DNA of 64,000 bases from Pseudomonas sp. FP2309 (GTDB taxonomy: Bacteria > Pseudomonadota > Gammaproteobacteria > Pseudomonadales > Pseudomonadaceae): assembly GCF_030687575.1 (NCBI RefSeq), contig NZ_CP117439.1:3711501-3775500 (forward strand), written 5' to 3'. Each line of letters opens with the position of its first letter. Position 1 is the first letter of the stretch. The position numbers were made by a program, and so were the translations under genes. The notes below the pieces were generated by a model. It saw only the letters and a list, made by a program, of their open reading frames with translations. It did not search any database and was not told the DNA's origin. Of the stretch, positions 17,086 to 25,973 are shown piece by piece.

Positions 17086-19876
17086 TACTCACCTGCTTCA
17101 TAGGTAATTGAAACGTCCAAAGGCCGGCCGAAGCCTTGCCCGCAAATTGTTGCCCATCCACTTCAACGCGGCAGGCCGTGGCCGAGCGTACGGAGAAGGT
17201 CAGGTCGAACTGGCCGGCGAACGCAAAGCTCACGCGGCGCTCATCCAGGTAACGCCAGTCCAGCAAGGGCAAATTGGCTTCTTCCAACGCCGGTCTTGGG
17301 TCTCGATCCGGGCGCAGCACCAGCAAGGCCTTGTCACTGCTCAGGGCCACGTAGCGCCCTTGCGGTAAATCGCGCACACCAGCGATGCCCTGCGATTGCA
17401 ACAGATCCGGCCAGCCCATTTGGGCGTCCAGGCGCACGGTGCGCAGTGCATCCATCCCGCGAATCTGCCAGGCGCCATCGGCCGTGCGCGCCAGGCTTGC
17501 TTGATACAGGCCGTGCAGGCGGTCGAGGTAGTCGCTCATCCACAACGACATTGGCTGCTGCTCGCGCATGTAGCCGTAGATCTCGTGCATGGCCTTGATC
17601 GAAGCCTGCTTGGTGCTGGAGTAGAAGTGGTAATACAGGTGCAGACCCCGCAGACGGCGCGGGCTGTCGGTGAGCTGGAACGTCTCGATCAACTCGCGGA
17701 ATCCGTAATACGGCCCCTTCCACAAGTTGGTGTACAGGTTCTCGTTGATGATCGGTGCGTAGTACTGCAAGCCGCCCGCGGTCGGGCGCAGCAACGGGTT
17801 AAGTCCGGTCAGCGACGGATTGGCCTTGGTCATGATGGTTTCGGCACCGTTGACATTCTTCAGGCCCGCGTCATACGCCAATTTGATAGTGCTTGCCGAT
17901 GGCAGCGCGTCACCTGGCCAGAACACCAATTTCACTGGCTTCTGCGGGGTGGTCAGGTTCTGGTTGATATAGTCGCGCGAGCCGAATATTTCGCGACGAA
18001 AATCAATTTTGTCGTAGCCGAGCACCTTCATGTTCATGCCGTATTCCGGGTTGAAGTTCTCGCGCTTCTTGGCTTTATCCGGCTGCATGAAAAATGGGTG
18101 GCTGTAGGTATGCGTAGCAACTTCGACTTTAGGGTTGGCAAAGATCTCGCGCGCAATCGGCTCCAGTTCCCGGGCCAGGAAGGGGAACGAGCCGCGCGGT
18201 GAAATCTCGGCTTCGATGATCGACACCGACGTCAGGAACGGGTTGGGCTTGATGTAGTCGTCCAGCGTGTGGCGCCCAGCATAGGGCGTACCACGCACTT
18301 CGGCCCGGGAAGGAAAGCCATCACCATCAATGTGCACGGTCGCAATGCGACGGCCATTTTCGGTGGTGCTGTCCGGCCGCGGCTGGCTTGGCAGGTGCAG
18401 GCTGGCCTGGAGAAACGCAAAGGGATCGAGGATCCAGCGGCTGCGCTCGTTGTTGGTTTCAAGCAGATAGGGAGCAAGTGCCAAGCCACCCCATTTGCCG
18501 ACCACCACCGGCGTGAACACTTCACCGCCAGCCCCCTTCAACGACAGTGCGGCTGTTGGGCCATTGGGCATGACTGAAACGGCGGTGAGGTCGCGCGAGC
18601 GTGGCACCACCGGCGCTTCAAATGCCCCTACCAGGGTTTTGTCCTGGTGAGTAACCGTCACCACCTGCGTGGCGGGCGGCGCATCACGCTTGAGGCCAAG
18701 GCGCTTGAGCAGCAGCTTGTCTTCAACCGGCAACCCACTGAAAAACGCCACAGGCACCTGTTCGTCCAGGCGCGCATTGATGAAGCGATTATACGCAGCC
18801 GGGTCCTGCGGCGGACCGCTGGTCATCCAATTGACGACGCCGGCATACAAGCCACTAAAGCTGTACAGCGGAAGATTGCTGTCGGCTGGAAAATAATCGA
18901 CGCGATAGCCCAGATATTCCAGCAAGCCGCCAAGATCGCTATGACCGGCAGCATCTTCCAGCGCGCCTTCGCGCGGGTCGAAGATCAGCGCGATACGGCG
19001 TGGCTGAACCTCGATGCTGCTGATGCCCAGGCTATTGAGGTCAGGCGTGCTGATATACGGAATGTAGCCTTCTTCGCGCAGACGCTTTGCCAGCTTGCGC
19101 GCTTCTTCACGGCGCTCCGGCGGCAAATAGTCGATCGCCACCAGCGGGATGCCTTTGGCGCGCAACGGTTTCAAATGCGTTTCAAGCCATTCTCGGTCGG
19201 ACTCCGACACCGGACGATAACGTTTGGCGGAGGCATCCCAGCCCGCGTGGATCGACTCGACTGCCACAGCGACGGCAACTCCATCCAGCTCGGGCAATAC
19301 CTCGAAACCGCGATTGAAGAACAACTTCAAAGTTGGCTGACGCTTGTGCAATTCACGCAGCAGGTTGACCAGGCCCACGTGCTGAGCTTCACGCTGGGCT
19401 GGGGGCAAGAGTTGGAAACTGTCGAGGGTATCGAGAAACACACCGCCATAACCTTGCGCTTGCAGGGCTTTGGCGCGAGCAAACAAATGCTCACGCCAAG
19501 CTGGCGAAGTGAGGTCCATGACCTGGCTGTCCCAGGCATCGTTACGCACTGGGGAACCCGCGTTGCTCAAGCCGGCTTTTTCGAGCTCCGCCTTATTGCC
19601 GTCGAATTCGCCCACGGACAAATAAGCAAAGGGTTCGCTGCCCAGCGTGCGCAGGGTTTTGACATCGGCGGGCGTCATGTGGCCGGGCTCGACCACCGCC
19701 CAATCGAACTGCGCCAGCTCCGCAAGGGGCGGCTGCTCGGCATACCAGAAAGCCACGCTGGCCGGCTGTGGCGACGTCGCGGCCTGCGCAGTCGACCCGC
19801 CAACGAACAACGCAAAAGCGGCCAGCAGCCGCTCGGCTATTGCGCGGACGCGCGTCCGGCGAAAAACGATTTCCAT
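17063..19876 (-). CDS. pelA: PelA, Pel deacetylase and glycoside hydrolase
   Basis: A 937-residue periplasmic enzyme with a signal peptide (cleavage near AQA, residue 32). The N-terminal hydrolase domain (about 40-290) keeps the acid in VAVESIHAGWD, near residue 207. A reductase-like domain and then the deacetylase domain follow; the metal- and acid-binding signature appears as HIDGDGF (around 515) and HTYSH (around 588-592). A C-terminal beta domain ends the protein. PelA partly deacetylates Pel, giving a cationic polymer, and its hydrolase can release or trim it. Both catalytic sites look intact. Confidence 0.96.
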   Translation of the reverse strand: MEIVFRRTRVRAIAERLLAAFALFVGGSTAQAATSPQPASVAFWYAEQPPLAELAQFDWAVVEPGHMTPADVKTLRTLGSEPFAYLSVGEFDGNKAELEKAGLSNAGSPVRNDAWDSQVMDLTSPAWREHLFARAKALQAQGYGGVFLDTLDSFQLLPPAQREAQHVGLVNLLRELHKRQPTLKLFFNRGFEVLPELDGVAVAVAVESIHAGWDASAKRYRPVSESDREWLETHLKPLRAKGIPLVAIDYLPPERREEARKLAKRLREEGYIPYISTPDLNSLGISSIEVQPRRIALIFDPREGALEDAAGHSDLGGLLEYLGYRVDYFPADSNLPLYSFSGLYAGVVNWMTSGPPQDPAAYNRFINARLDEQVPVAFFSGLPVEDKLLLKRLGLKRDAPPATQVVTVTHQDKTLVGAFEAPVVPRSRDLTAVSVMPNGPTAALSLKGAGGEVFTPVVVGKWGGLALAPYLLETNNERSRWILDPFAFLQASLHLPSQPRPDSTTENGRRIATVHIDGDGFPSRAEVRGTPYAGRHTLDDYIKPNPFLTSVSIIEAEISPRGSFPFLARELEPIAREIFANPKVEVATHTYSHPFFMQPDKAKKRENFNPEYGMNMKVLGYDKIDFRREIFGSRDYINQNLTTPQKPVKLVFWPGDALPSASTIKLAYDAGLKNVNGAETIMTKANPSLTGLNPLLRPTAGGLQYYAPIINENLYTNLWKGPYYGFRELIETFQLTDSPRRLRGLHLYYHFYSSTKQASIKAMHEIYGYMREQQPMSLWMSDYLDRLHGLYQASLARTADGAWQIRGMDALRTVRLDAQMGWPDLLQSQGIAGVRDLPQGRYVALSSDKALLVLRPDRDPRPALEEANLPLLDWRYLDERRVSFAFAGQFDLTFSVRSATACRVEVDGQQFAGKASAGLWTFQLPMKQVSNGQLLCN

Positions 19877-19939
19877 AATGCACTCTTGAAATGACTGAGA
19901 CTGGGAGGGCGTTGAGGTCGAACAGGTGATACCGGCGCG

Positions 19940-20872
19940 TTACAAACTGCGAAGTAGCTGTGCCAACCCCTGGCCCACGGACGTCGGTTCCGAGAGCACA
20001 TAGCGTTGCAGCAAGCGCGTGTTATTCGCACGGGAATGACGAATATCGCCCTGGCGCTGCGCCTGGTGCGTCACGGTCAGAGCAGTACCGGTCGCGCCGC
20101 CCAGTTCGGTGATCAGGTCGTTCAAACTCGTCGCGCGGCTGAACCCGACATTGACAGCGCCAGGCGCCGCTTCGCTGGTCTCTACGGCCTGCACGAGAAT
20201 GTTCACCAGATCTTTCACGTAGACGAAATCGCGCGTCTGCCCACCGTCACCGAATACGGTAATCGGCTGCTTGGCGATTGCCCGCTGGCTGAAGATACTG
20301 ATCACACCCGAGTACGGGGAGGACGGGTCCTGGCGTGGGCCAAAGATATTGAAGAAGCGAAAGATCACGGGCTCCAGGCCATGTTCGCGACGATAGAAGT
20401 CCAGGTAATACTCACTGGCCAGTTTGTCGCACGCGTAAGGCGTCAGGGGAGACTTGGCGATGTCTTCTTCAATGGCCGTGCCTTCGCCGTTATTGCCATA
20501 GACTGCGGCACTGGAAGCGAATACCACGCGCCTCACACCGGCCTTCAGCATCGCCTGGCAAACATTGAGCGTGCCGACAAAATTGCTTTGGTGAGTAGCG
20601 ACAGGATCGTCTACCGACGCCTGCACGGAGGCCACTGCAGCCAAGTGAACCACAGCGTGGCAATCAAGCATGGCGTGCTCAACCACGGCGGTGTCTGCAA
20701 CATCCCCCACAACGAGATCCAGAAGCGGATTCCCGATCGGCAAATTGCTCGTCTTGCCAGTCGACAGGTTATCCAGCACACGAATGCTGTAACCCCTGTC
20801 CAGCAAGGCATCGACCAAATGCGAGCCGATAAAGCCTGCACCACCGGTAATCAAAACTCGCTTAACTTCCAT
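19940..20872 (-). CDS. pelX: PelX-like UDP-N-acetylglucosamine C4-epimerase
   Basis: A 310-residue SDR-family epimerase. It has the NAD-binding GGAGFIGSH at the N-terminus, the Ser of SSAAVYGN, and Tyr/Lys in YACDK, the YxxxK pair. PelX of P. protegens converts UDP-GlcNAc to UDP-GalNAc, a precursor for Pel, and is encoded directly upstream of pelA; the same order is seen here with a 63-base gap. The frame opens upstream to 20908, but the ATG at 20872 has AGGA nine bases before it. It is probably the first gene of the operon. Confidence 0.88.
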   Translation of the reverse strand: MEVKRVLITGGAGFIGSHLVDALLDRGYSIRVLDNLSTGKTSNLPIGNPLLDLVVGDVADTAVVEHAMLDCHAVVHLAAVASVQASVDDPVATHQSNFVGTLNVCQAMLKAGVRRVVFASSAAVYGNNGEGTAIEEDIAKSPLTPYACDKLASEYYLDFYRREHGLEPVIFRFFNIFGPRQDPSSPYSGVISIFSQRAIAKQPITVFGDGGQTRDFVYVKDLVNILVQAVETSEAAPGAVNVGFSRATSLNDLITELGGATGTALTVTHQAQRQGDIRHSRANNTRLLQRYVLSEPTSVGQGLAQLLRSL

Positions 20873-20908
20873 GAAGATTATTCCTGACGACTTAAGCGGA
20901 GGTTTCAT

Positions 20909-21862
20909 GCATTCAGTCCGCTGATGGTGGCACGGGTATCGCCCTGCATAGCCTGAGAAATGCCTCAGCTCGCCGGGTCAAATGATGCCAATTTAGTAGC
21001 TTTAAGCCAGTAAAACGCGGCCGATAATGTTAGATCCGAAAGACACTGTCAACATTTCGTCTTTTTTGCCGAGGAACGGCACACATCGTTAAATTGCCGC
21101 CATTTAATTGACTTTAATTGGCGCATTTCGGCAGACAAATCTCCACCGTCGATTGAGCGCAGTTGGCTGCCCCACGCTTATAAGTGTCGCCCCTGAACCA
21201 ACACTGACTCAGTAGAGGTTGTTGTTCCTGTGGAGATCTGTGCGCGAAGAACTGTTGTTCTTGCGCTCGGTGTTGTCCCCACGCCGCCATCTGCACGAAA
21301 ACGTACGGCAGGTTGCTATCGACTTTCAGCCGGGTCATATAAAGCGCCAACGCGCCAATCAGGTCTGACTCGATAGGGGCCTGACACTCGGAGAAATATC
21401 GCTCGGCCAGTCGGCTTCCCGTTTCGTCCGCCGTGCGAGGACTTCATAAGCCCGGATACCCGATTGGGTGGTGGACGGCCCTGTGAAATTCAGGGCAATG
21501 TCCAGAGTTGCCGTGGCCAGCAACGCAGCACATTTTGCTGATCCGCGGCCATAGCTCGGCCGCTTACCGACGTTGAAAAATCAGAGTGGGCGCTGCGCCG
21601 ATCGGTAGGATGTCTGCCGCAGATCCGAGCGTCTGCGCCTTGGTAATGCAACAAAACTCACAAAGCCCCCCCGGTGCTTGCTGACCGATCACGGCCACTT
21701 CGCCCGGCATCGTTTGCAGCGACGTTCAAACGATTTCCGGCTCTGTTGTACCGCGACTTCACCGGTGCCGTATTTGTGCTGTGTCTCCTGCAACGCGGTT
21801 TCAATCGAAAGAGTGCCCGGATCGTTCCGAGGGATTGAAACAACCCAGTTAAGGCCTGCTGC
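20909..21862. other. 950-base region with eroded minus-strand reading frames
   Basis: The left end must hold the pelX promoter. Beyond it, two minus-strand frames look like old coding sequence without usable starts. One runs 21443-21114, contains SECQAPIESDLIGALALYMT and LPYVFVQMAAWGQ and has no ATG at its head. The other, around 21845-21685, reads SIETALQETQHKYGTGEVAV then FERRCKRC and is cut by a stop. They lie in different frames, so they are either two fragments or one gene with frameshifts. I cannot name the family. Nothing in this stretch qualifies as an intact gene. Confidence 0.5.
21099..21112 (+). promoter_or_regulatory. Candidate FleQ-binding box upstream of pelX
   Basis: The 14 bases GCCATTTAATTGAC match 11 of 14 positions of the FleQ box known from P. 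aeruginosa pel (GTCAATAAATTGAC). A weaker 9 of 14 match lies at 21048-21061. The site is about 225 bases upstream of the pelX ATG, a sensible distance for FleQ, which represses pel and turns activator on binding c-di-GMP. No transcription start was located. Confidence 0.45.
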
Positions 21863-22405
21863 CTAAGAACGCATCCCCATCCAGATTACGGCCTCCGTCC
21901 ATGCAGTCACCATCGGCGCCAACACTCTGAACCAGGGATCGCGCGCATCGATCTGCGAGGCTGAATGGTCATGGTGGTGTTGCTCCTCCGCCACAATCGA
22001 AGTAATGGCCGCTACCGCATGAGGATCGATGTTGACCAGCACATCAAGTTGATGAGCCAGGTGCTTAAGCACCACGCTCTCAACCGCGACGGTGGTAGCG
22101 ACAATGGCTTTGCGGCCACACATGCCAGTCATCAGACCCAACGCCAGACCGCCGATGCCACACAACCAATAACTACGGCAGCGGGGATAACTACGGCGTT
22201 GCAGTTCATCCTGGAAAACCGCCCGATGGCGACGCTCGTGGGCGAGGAACTCTTGGAGCTCATTGACCATGCCCGGGATGAAAAGCCGGGCCATAAACAG
22301 CTGTCCGCTATAGATGCAGATAGCTCCATGCTCGCCTGCATGGTCGACCTTCATCATGCGATTGCCCAGGTCGTCATTCTTAGCCGTGAGATGCGCTGAA
22401 TTCAC
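21863..22405 (-). CDS. COQ7-family (demethoxyubiquinone hydroxylase-like) di-iron protein
   Basis: A 180-residue four-helix di-iron protein. The iron ligands typical of COQ7 are visible: E and H in VDHAGEHGA, the E and H of FLAHERRH, and a second set in VAVESVVLKHL and AEEQHHHDH. COQ7 enzymes hydroxylate demethoxyubiquinone in ubiquinone synthesis. The frame runs to 22465, but I prefer the GTG at 22405, which has AAGG upstream and gives the usual short head before LTAKNDDLGNR. As it stands among eroded sequence and the ligand set is short of some usual spacing, it may be an accessory paralogue of the housekeeping gene. Confidence 0.75.
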   Translation of the reverse strand: MNSAHLTAKNDDLGNRMMKVDHAGEHGAICIYSGQLFMARLFIPGMVNELQEFLAHERRHRAVFQDELQRRSYPRCRSYWLCGIGGLALGLMTGMCGRKAIVATTVAVESVVLKHLAHQLDVLVNIDPHAVAAITSIVAEEQHHHDHSASQIDARDPWFRVLAPMVTAWTEAVIWMGMRS

Positions 22406-22554
22406 GTTGAGCTGCCTTGTTCGAGGAGCGTGGTCATCGGCCTGTCCTGACTGTCGAGCCGGCATCGTGCTTCAACAACAGACAAAGACGCAAGTGAGCT
22501 CAGAGCCAATCCTTATCGTCGATTTGGCAGATGCCAGGGAATCCGATTTTAAGC

Positions 22555-22583
22555 TTGCTGAAACGTTTCATCAGGTTTATAAA
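22555..22583 (+). promoter_or_regulatory. Promoter with a LacI/Cra-type operator before the mutarotase-like gene
   Basis: A sigma70-like promoter is visible: TTGCTG (22555-22560), a 17-base spacer, and TATAAA (22578-22583). The perfect 12-base palindrome TGAAACGTTTCA (22559-22570) overlaps the -35 end and fills the spacer. This palindrome is the classical core of LacI-family sugar repressors and matches the Cra/FruR consensus of Pseudomonas. It predicts repression in the absence of a sugar signal. Confidence 0.6.
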
Positions 22584-22613
22584 AATGGCACAACTCCAAG
22601 AAAGGCTGCTGCC

Positions 22614-23828
22614 ATGACCCCGCTCAAACTCTTTGTTGCCCTCAGCGCACTGTCCGCTGCCTCCCACGCCATGGCCTGGGATTACGTTTTGCTCGACACC
22701 GACAAAGCCGCCCGGAACTGGCAGATCACCAGCCAGCAACTCGGCCTGAAAACCGCCAAACCCTTCAGCGTAACCCTGCGTACCTTGCACGGCGGTCGGC
22801 AGGAAGGCGTCAGCATCGTCGACATCGATAACGGCACGATGAAACTCTCGGTCGTACCGACTCGCGGGATGAACGTCTTGCAGGCCTCGGTCGGCAACGT
22901 GCGCATGGGCTGGGATTCCCCGGTCAAGGAAGTGGTCAACCCGGCCTTCATCGAACTCAATGGCCGCGGTGGTCTGGGCTGGTTGGAAGGGTTCAATGAG
23001 CTGGTCACCCGTTGCGGATACGAATGGGTCGGCCACCCCGGCGTCGACAACGGCGAACTGCTGACCCTGCACGGCCGGGCCGCCAACATTCCTGCGAACA
23101 AAGTCACCCTGCATATCGATGAAAAACCACCGTACGCCATCACCCTGCGCGGCGAACTGAAAGAGCAGGCGTTCAAGAAGGTCGACTTCTCGGTCGCGAC
23201 CGAACTGGTCACCGAACCCGGCAGCGTCGTGTTCGCCCTCAACGACACCCTGACCAACAACGGCGACTATCCGAAGGAATACCAGGCGCTGTATCACAGC
23301 AATTTCAGCACCCCGTTCCTGGAGCAAGGCGCTCGTTTCGCCGCGCCGGTGAAACAGGTGTCGCCGTTCAACGACAAGGCCAAGGGCGATCTGCCCGACT
23401 GGCAAACCTACCGCGCGCCGACCAAGGACTACGACGAAACGGTCTACAACGTGGTGCCGTATGCCGATGCCAAGGGCGATACGTTGACCGTGTTGCATAA
23501 CAAGGCCGGCAGCCTGGGCGTTGCGGTCGGCTTCAATACCCAGACACTGCCTGTGTTTTCCCTGTGGAAAAACACCGATACCCAAGGCCAGGGCTATGTC
23601 ACAGGTCTGGAGCCGGGCACAAGTTTTTCCTACAACCGCCGTTATCAGCGGCCACTGAACCTGGTACCGACCATTGGGCCCAAGGAACACAAACAGTTCC
23701 ACATCAGCTACAGCTTGTTGGCGGATAAGGCGGCGGTGGATAAGGCCTTGAAGCAGGTGAGCGAGATTCAGGATGGGCGCGAGACTGAGGTGCGGCAGAC
23801 GCCGTTGGTTGATCTGACCAAGGAGTGA
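22614..23828 (+). CDS. Exported aldose-1-epimerase-like protein (DUF4432 family)
   Basis: A 404-residue protein with a signal peptide ending near SHAMA (residue 22). The rest is a galactose-mutarotase-like beta sandwich: KLSVVPTRGMNVLQA, WLEGFNELVTRCGYEW, LTLHGRAANIPA and YHSNFSTPFLEQGARF. The family binds sugars or sugar derivatives, and the active-site histidines are in LHGRAA and YHSNF. The ATG at 22614 follows AAAGG; the longer frame to 22314 is not coding. A palindromic operator for a sugar repressor lies about 45 bases upstream. The natural sugar is unknown. Confidence 0.85.
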   Translation: MTPLKLFVALSALSAASHAMAWDYVLLDTDKAARNWQITSQQLGLKTAKPFSVTLRTLHGGRQEGVSIVDIDNGTMKLSVVPTRGMNVLQASVGNVRMGWDSPVKEVVNPAFIELNGRGGLGWLEGFNELVTRCGYEWVGHPGVDNGELLTLHGRAANIPANKVTLHIDEKPPYAITLRGELKEQAFKKVDFSVATELVTEPGSVVFALNDTLTNNGDYPKEYQALYHSNFSTPFLEQGARFAAPVKQVSPFNDKAKGDLPDWQTYRAPTKDYDETVYNVVPYADAKGDTLTVLHNKAGSLGVAVGFNTQTLPVFSLWKNTDTQGQGYVTGLEPGTSFSYNRRYQRPLNLVPTIGPKEHKQFHISYSLLADKAAVDKALKQVSEIQDGRETEVRQTPLVDLTKE

Positions 23829-23982
23829 CACCGAGTCGCAGCGCGAACACTACGCCCACGCTAATGTCGCCCGTGCACTCGGCATCACTCAACTGGATAA
23901 CGCGACCCTTCTTACCGAGGAGTCGCGGCACGCCCCGTTGGCAACTACACCTTTATCGTGGCTGCAAAGCGACTATCGATGA
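23818..23982 (+). pseudogene. Possible C-terminal gene remnant
   Basis: Downstream of, and in another frame from, the mutarotase-like gene, an open stretch of about 54 codons has good Pseudomonas codon use and ends at a TGA (23980-23982). It reads REHYAHANVARALGITQLD followed by LLTEESRHAPLATTPLSWL. There is no start codon or ribosome site, and a stop lies just upstream. I read it as the tail of a lost gene, but a chance frame cannot be ruled out. Confidence 0.3.
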
Positions 23983-24272
23983 GTGTCAGCCTCCTGCGCC
24001 GGATAAAACTCGCCCTCCTTGCCGATTACTTTCAACCGCTCACGCACGATCAGCTCAACGTTGGCCACTGCAGCCTGATCGCCTGGGTCCACCCACGGCA
24101 AGCAAAGACGTCGAACATTTTGATCATGGGTACCCTCGCTGAGCATCTCGTGGGTGAACACCTGTTCACCACGCCACAGGCATAGCTGGGTGTGCGTTGC
24201 GCCGAGCCATATCTCGTTGATTGATCCAAGGTCAGTGGTCGGCAGTTGATCCACGGTGATCGTTTTATCCAT
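23973..24272 (-). CDS. Hypothetical protein (99 aa)
   Basis: A 99-residue acidic, soluble protein starting MDKTITVDQLPTTDLGSINE. An AAGG lies nine bases before the ATG, and codon use is that of a real gene. The sequence has mixed alpha/beta character and no signal peptide or transmembrane segment. The ATG faces the plus-strand gene at 24413 across 140 bases. I do not recognise the family. Confidence 0.6.
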   Translation of the reverse strand: MDKTITVDQLPTTDLGSINEIWLGATHTQLCLWRGEQVFTHEMLSEGTHDQNVRRLCLPWVDPGDQAAVANVELIVRERLKVIGKEGEFYPAQEADTHR

Positions 24273-24412
24273 TGCGCTGTACCTTACGGGTGAGCAGATA
24301 ACGGTAGACGCACAGGCACAGCGAGTTGTTCCTTGCGTCGGCGGTTCAACCGCGCTGATGGTGATGAATCACGCCCTGGATCAAACTCAGATAATCAAAC
24401 GCGGAGTCCACC

Positions 24413-24835
24413 ATGAAAAACTGGATAGCCCCTACGAAAATCAATGCCCTGTTGGAGCCTGGCGTTCAATCGTTTGACGGCATGAAAGCTAGGCAGGCCC
24501 TCATAGCGTACTGCGACAGGTATCAGAAGATTTACCCCTTTGAAATCCTGGAAGCCCCACTTGAGTTTCTAACGAACAACGTCAGTCCAGAGAGTAAACA
24601 GAGCGAAATGCGAGCATTGCTCAGGCTGGCTGCCGAAGAATACTGCATCAGGTTAAACGAGATTGCCGAAGCGCTTCTTGAGGTGATAGACACGCGAGCC
24701 GTTACTGCAAGCCAGGCCAAGAAAATCATCAACCATGTTTTCGAAGCTTTTTCCTGTAATGAAAGCCCCGAAGAATTCATCCCGAGAGAAGATGCCCATT
24801 TATGCCAACAACTTTTTGGCATTACTGCTAAATAG
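24413..24835 (+). CDS. Hypothetical helical protein (140 aa)
   Basis: A 140-residue, mainly helical cytosolic protein. It begins MKNWIAPTKINALLEPGVQS after a GGAG ribosome site. Several amphipathic helices are visible (LLRLAAEEYCIRLNEIAEAL). Codon use and base composition are less GC-rich than in the flanking core genes, which fits a recently acquired or weakly expressed accessory gene. No family was recognised. Confidence 0.6.
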   Translation: MKNWIAPTKINALLEPGVQSFDGMKARQALIAYCDRYQKIYPFEILEAPLEFLTNNVSPESKQSEMRALLRLAAEEYCIRLNEIAEALLEVIDTRAVTASQAKKIINHVFEAFSCNESPEEFIPREDAHLCQQLFGITAK

Positions 24836-25092
24836 CCAGCACTGCACCGAGGACAGATCAGAGCCAAACCGGTAAGGTGCGCTCCATTGCATCACCCGCC
24901 AGGAGGGCGGTTGGGGGGAACGTTATCGGGCGATATGGAATGCGCGGCGGGTGGACAGGCCGCTTTGAAGTCGGGGCTGATGACAAAACCGTCATCCATG
25001 CCAAACAATTCTGCGTCGCGCCAAGATAGCCAGTTGCCACCACCCTGATTCCCTGTAACGATGCCGGCACCCCATTCAACGGAAGAATAGCT

Positions 25093-25383
25093 ATGCGGTA
25101 TGCAAAATCGAAGATGGACACCTACAACGCTCACGGGTCGTGGCTGGACCAACCGTGCGTCGTCTTCTGTGAAGGCGCTGAAATTACAGTTGAGTATGAA
25201 GATGAAGGCCACCAGCAGTACCGCGGCTTAGATAAAGGCGAGGGCCATTACGAACTGTCTTCACGCTCGTTCGCAGACGGCCGTGCGACGCTGCACCGGT
25301 TCGAAGGTGGCTTGATTCTCGAAGGCAGTTATCGCGAGCAAGGCAACAGTGGCATGTGGAGAATCCGCTTGCTGGAAGAATGA
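25093..25383 (+). CDS. Hypothetical protein (96 aa)
   Basis: A 96-residue protein with alternating polar and hydrophobic residues that suggest a small beta-sheet fold, ending GGLILEGSYREQGNSGMWRI. The ATG is preceded by GGAAG at a good distance. It has no signal peptide. A tandem of E/D and Tyr residues in VEYEDEGHQQY is notable, but I cannot assign a function. Confidence 0.6.
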   Translation: MRYAKSKMDTYNAHGSWLDQPCVVFCEGAEITVEYEDEGHQQYRGLDKGEGHYELSSRSFADGRATLHRFEGGLILEGSYREQGNSGMWRIRLLEE

Positions 25384-25476
25384 CAGCTGGCCGATATCGA
25401 GGCGGACCAGGGTGATCAAATGGGTCGCGTGGTCCGTACGAAAGACTGTTAATACCGAATAGCAAGGAGCTACCCC

Positions 25477-25899
25477 ATGCGATCCATCACTCAAGTCGAC
25501 AGCACACTTTGGGCACTTATCAGTCGGCTCAAAGACGTTGATTTGCAGACACCGCACACGGCAAAAAATAAATGGTTTCGCATTGACTCCATCAATGAAA
25601 ACGCCGCGATCATCACGCCTCGCGGTGGCGCACACCCCATCACCCTGCGACGAGCGGCGTTCCAACAGACGCTGGACTACTTACACCAGCACCGCCACGT
25701 CGGTGAAAGCCGTGCGATCACCATTCAGTCCAATAAGACACCAACTGATGCAGGCCCGCTTTGCCAGGCGGCACGTCGACAGCCCAACGGTAAGATGGGT
25801 GACCGCACGATTACTTACATTCTGCCTATTCTGGAGCGCTGCAACGCCGTGGGTATCAACCATTTGATAACACCGACGTCGACGTGGCTTATCGCTTAA
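25477..25899 (+). CDS. Hypothetical protein (140 aa)
   Basis: A 140-residue protein starting MRSITQVDSTLWALISRLKD with an excellent AAGGAG ribosome site. The segment KNKWFRIDSINENAAIITPR resembles a small beta-rich domain, and HPITLRRAAFQQTLDYL a following helix; together they could be a small nucleic-acid or protein-binding module. Its C-terminus lies about 75 bases before the next gene's probable start. No family was recognised. Confidence 0.6.
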   Translation: MRSITQVDSTLWALISRLKDVDLQTPHTAKNKWFRIDSINENAAIITPRGGAHPITLRRAAFQQTLDYLHQHRHVGESRAITIQSNKTPTDAGPLCQAARRQPNGKMGDRTITYILPILERCNAVGINHLITPTSTWLIA

Positions 25900-25973
25900 A
25901 AAAATTCAAGCAGCGGACCCGTCGATACCGGCGGCCCCCTCTTCATATCAATCGCAGTTACCCGGTCGTAGCC

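Noticed and set aside
23818..23982. Remnant read as an Rhs or toxin tail
   Set aside because: It is too short to assign; I kept it only as a low-confidence gene remnant.
24858..25212. Two overlapping minus-strand frames opposite the small gene at 25093
   Set aside because: One contains coding-like stretches, but neither has a ribosome site or a recognised domain; the plus-strand gene has a better start.
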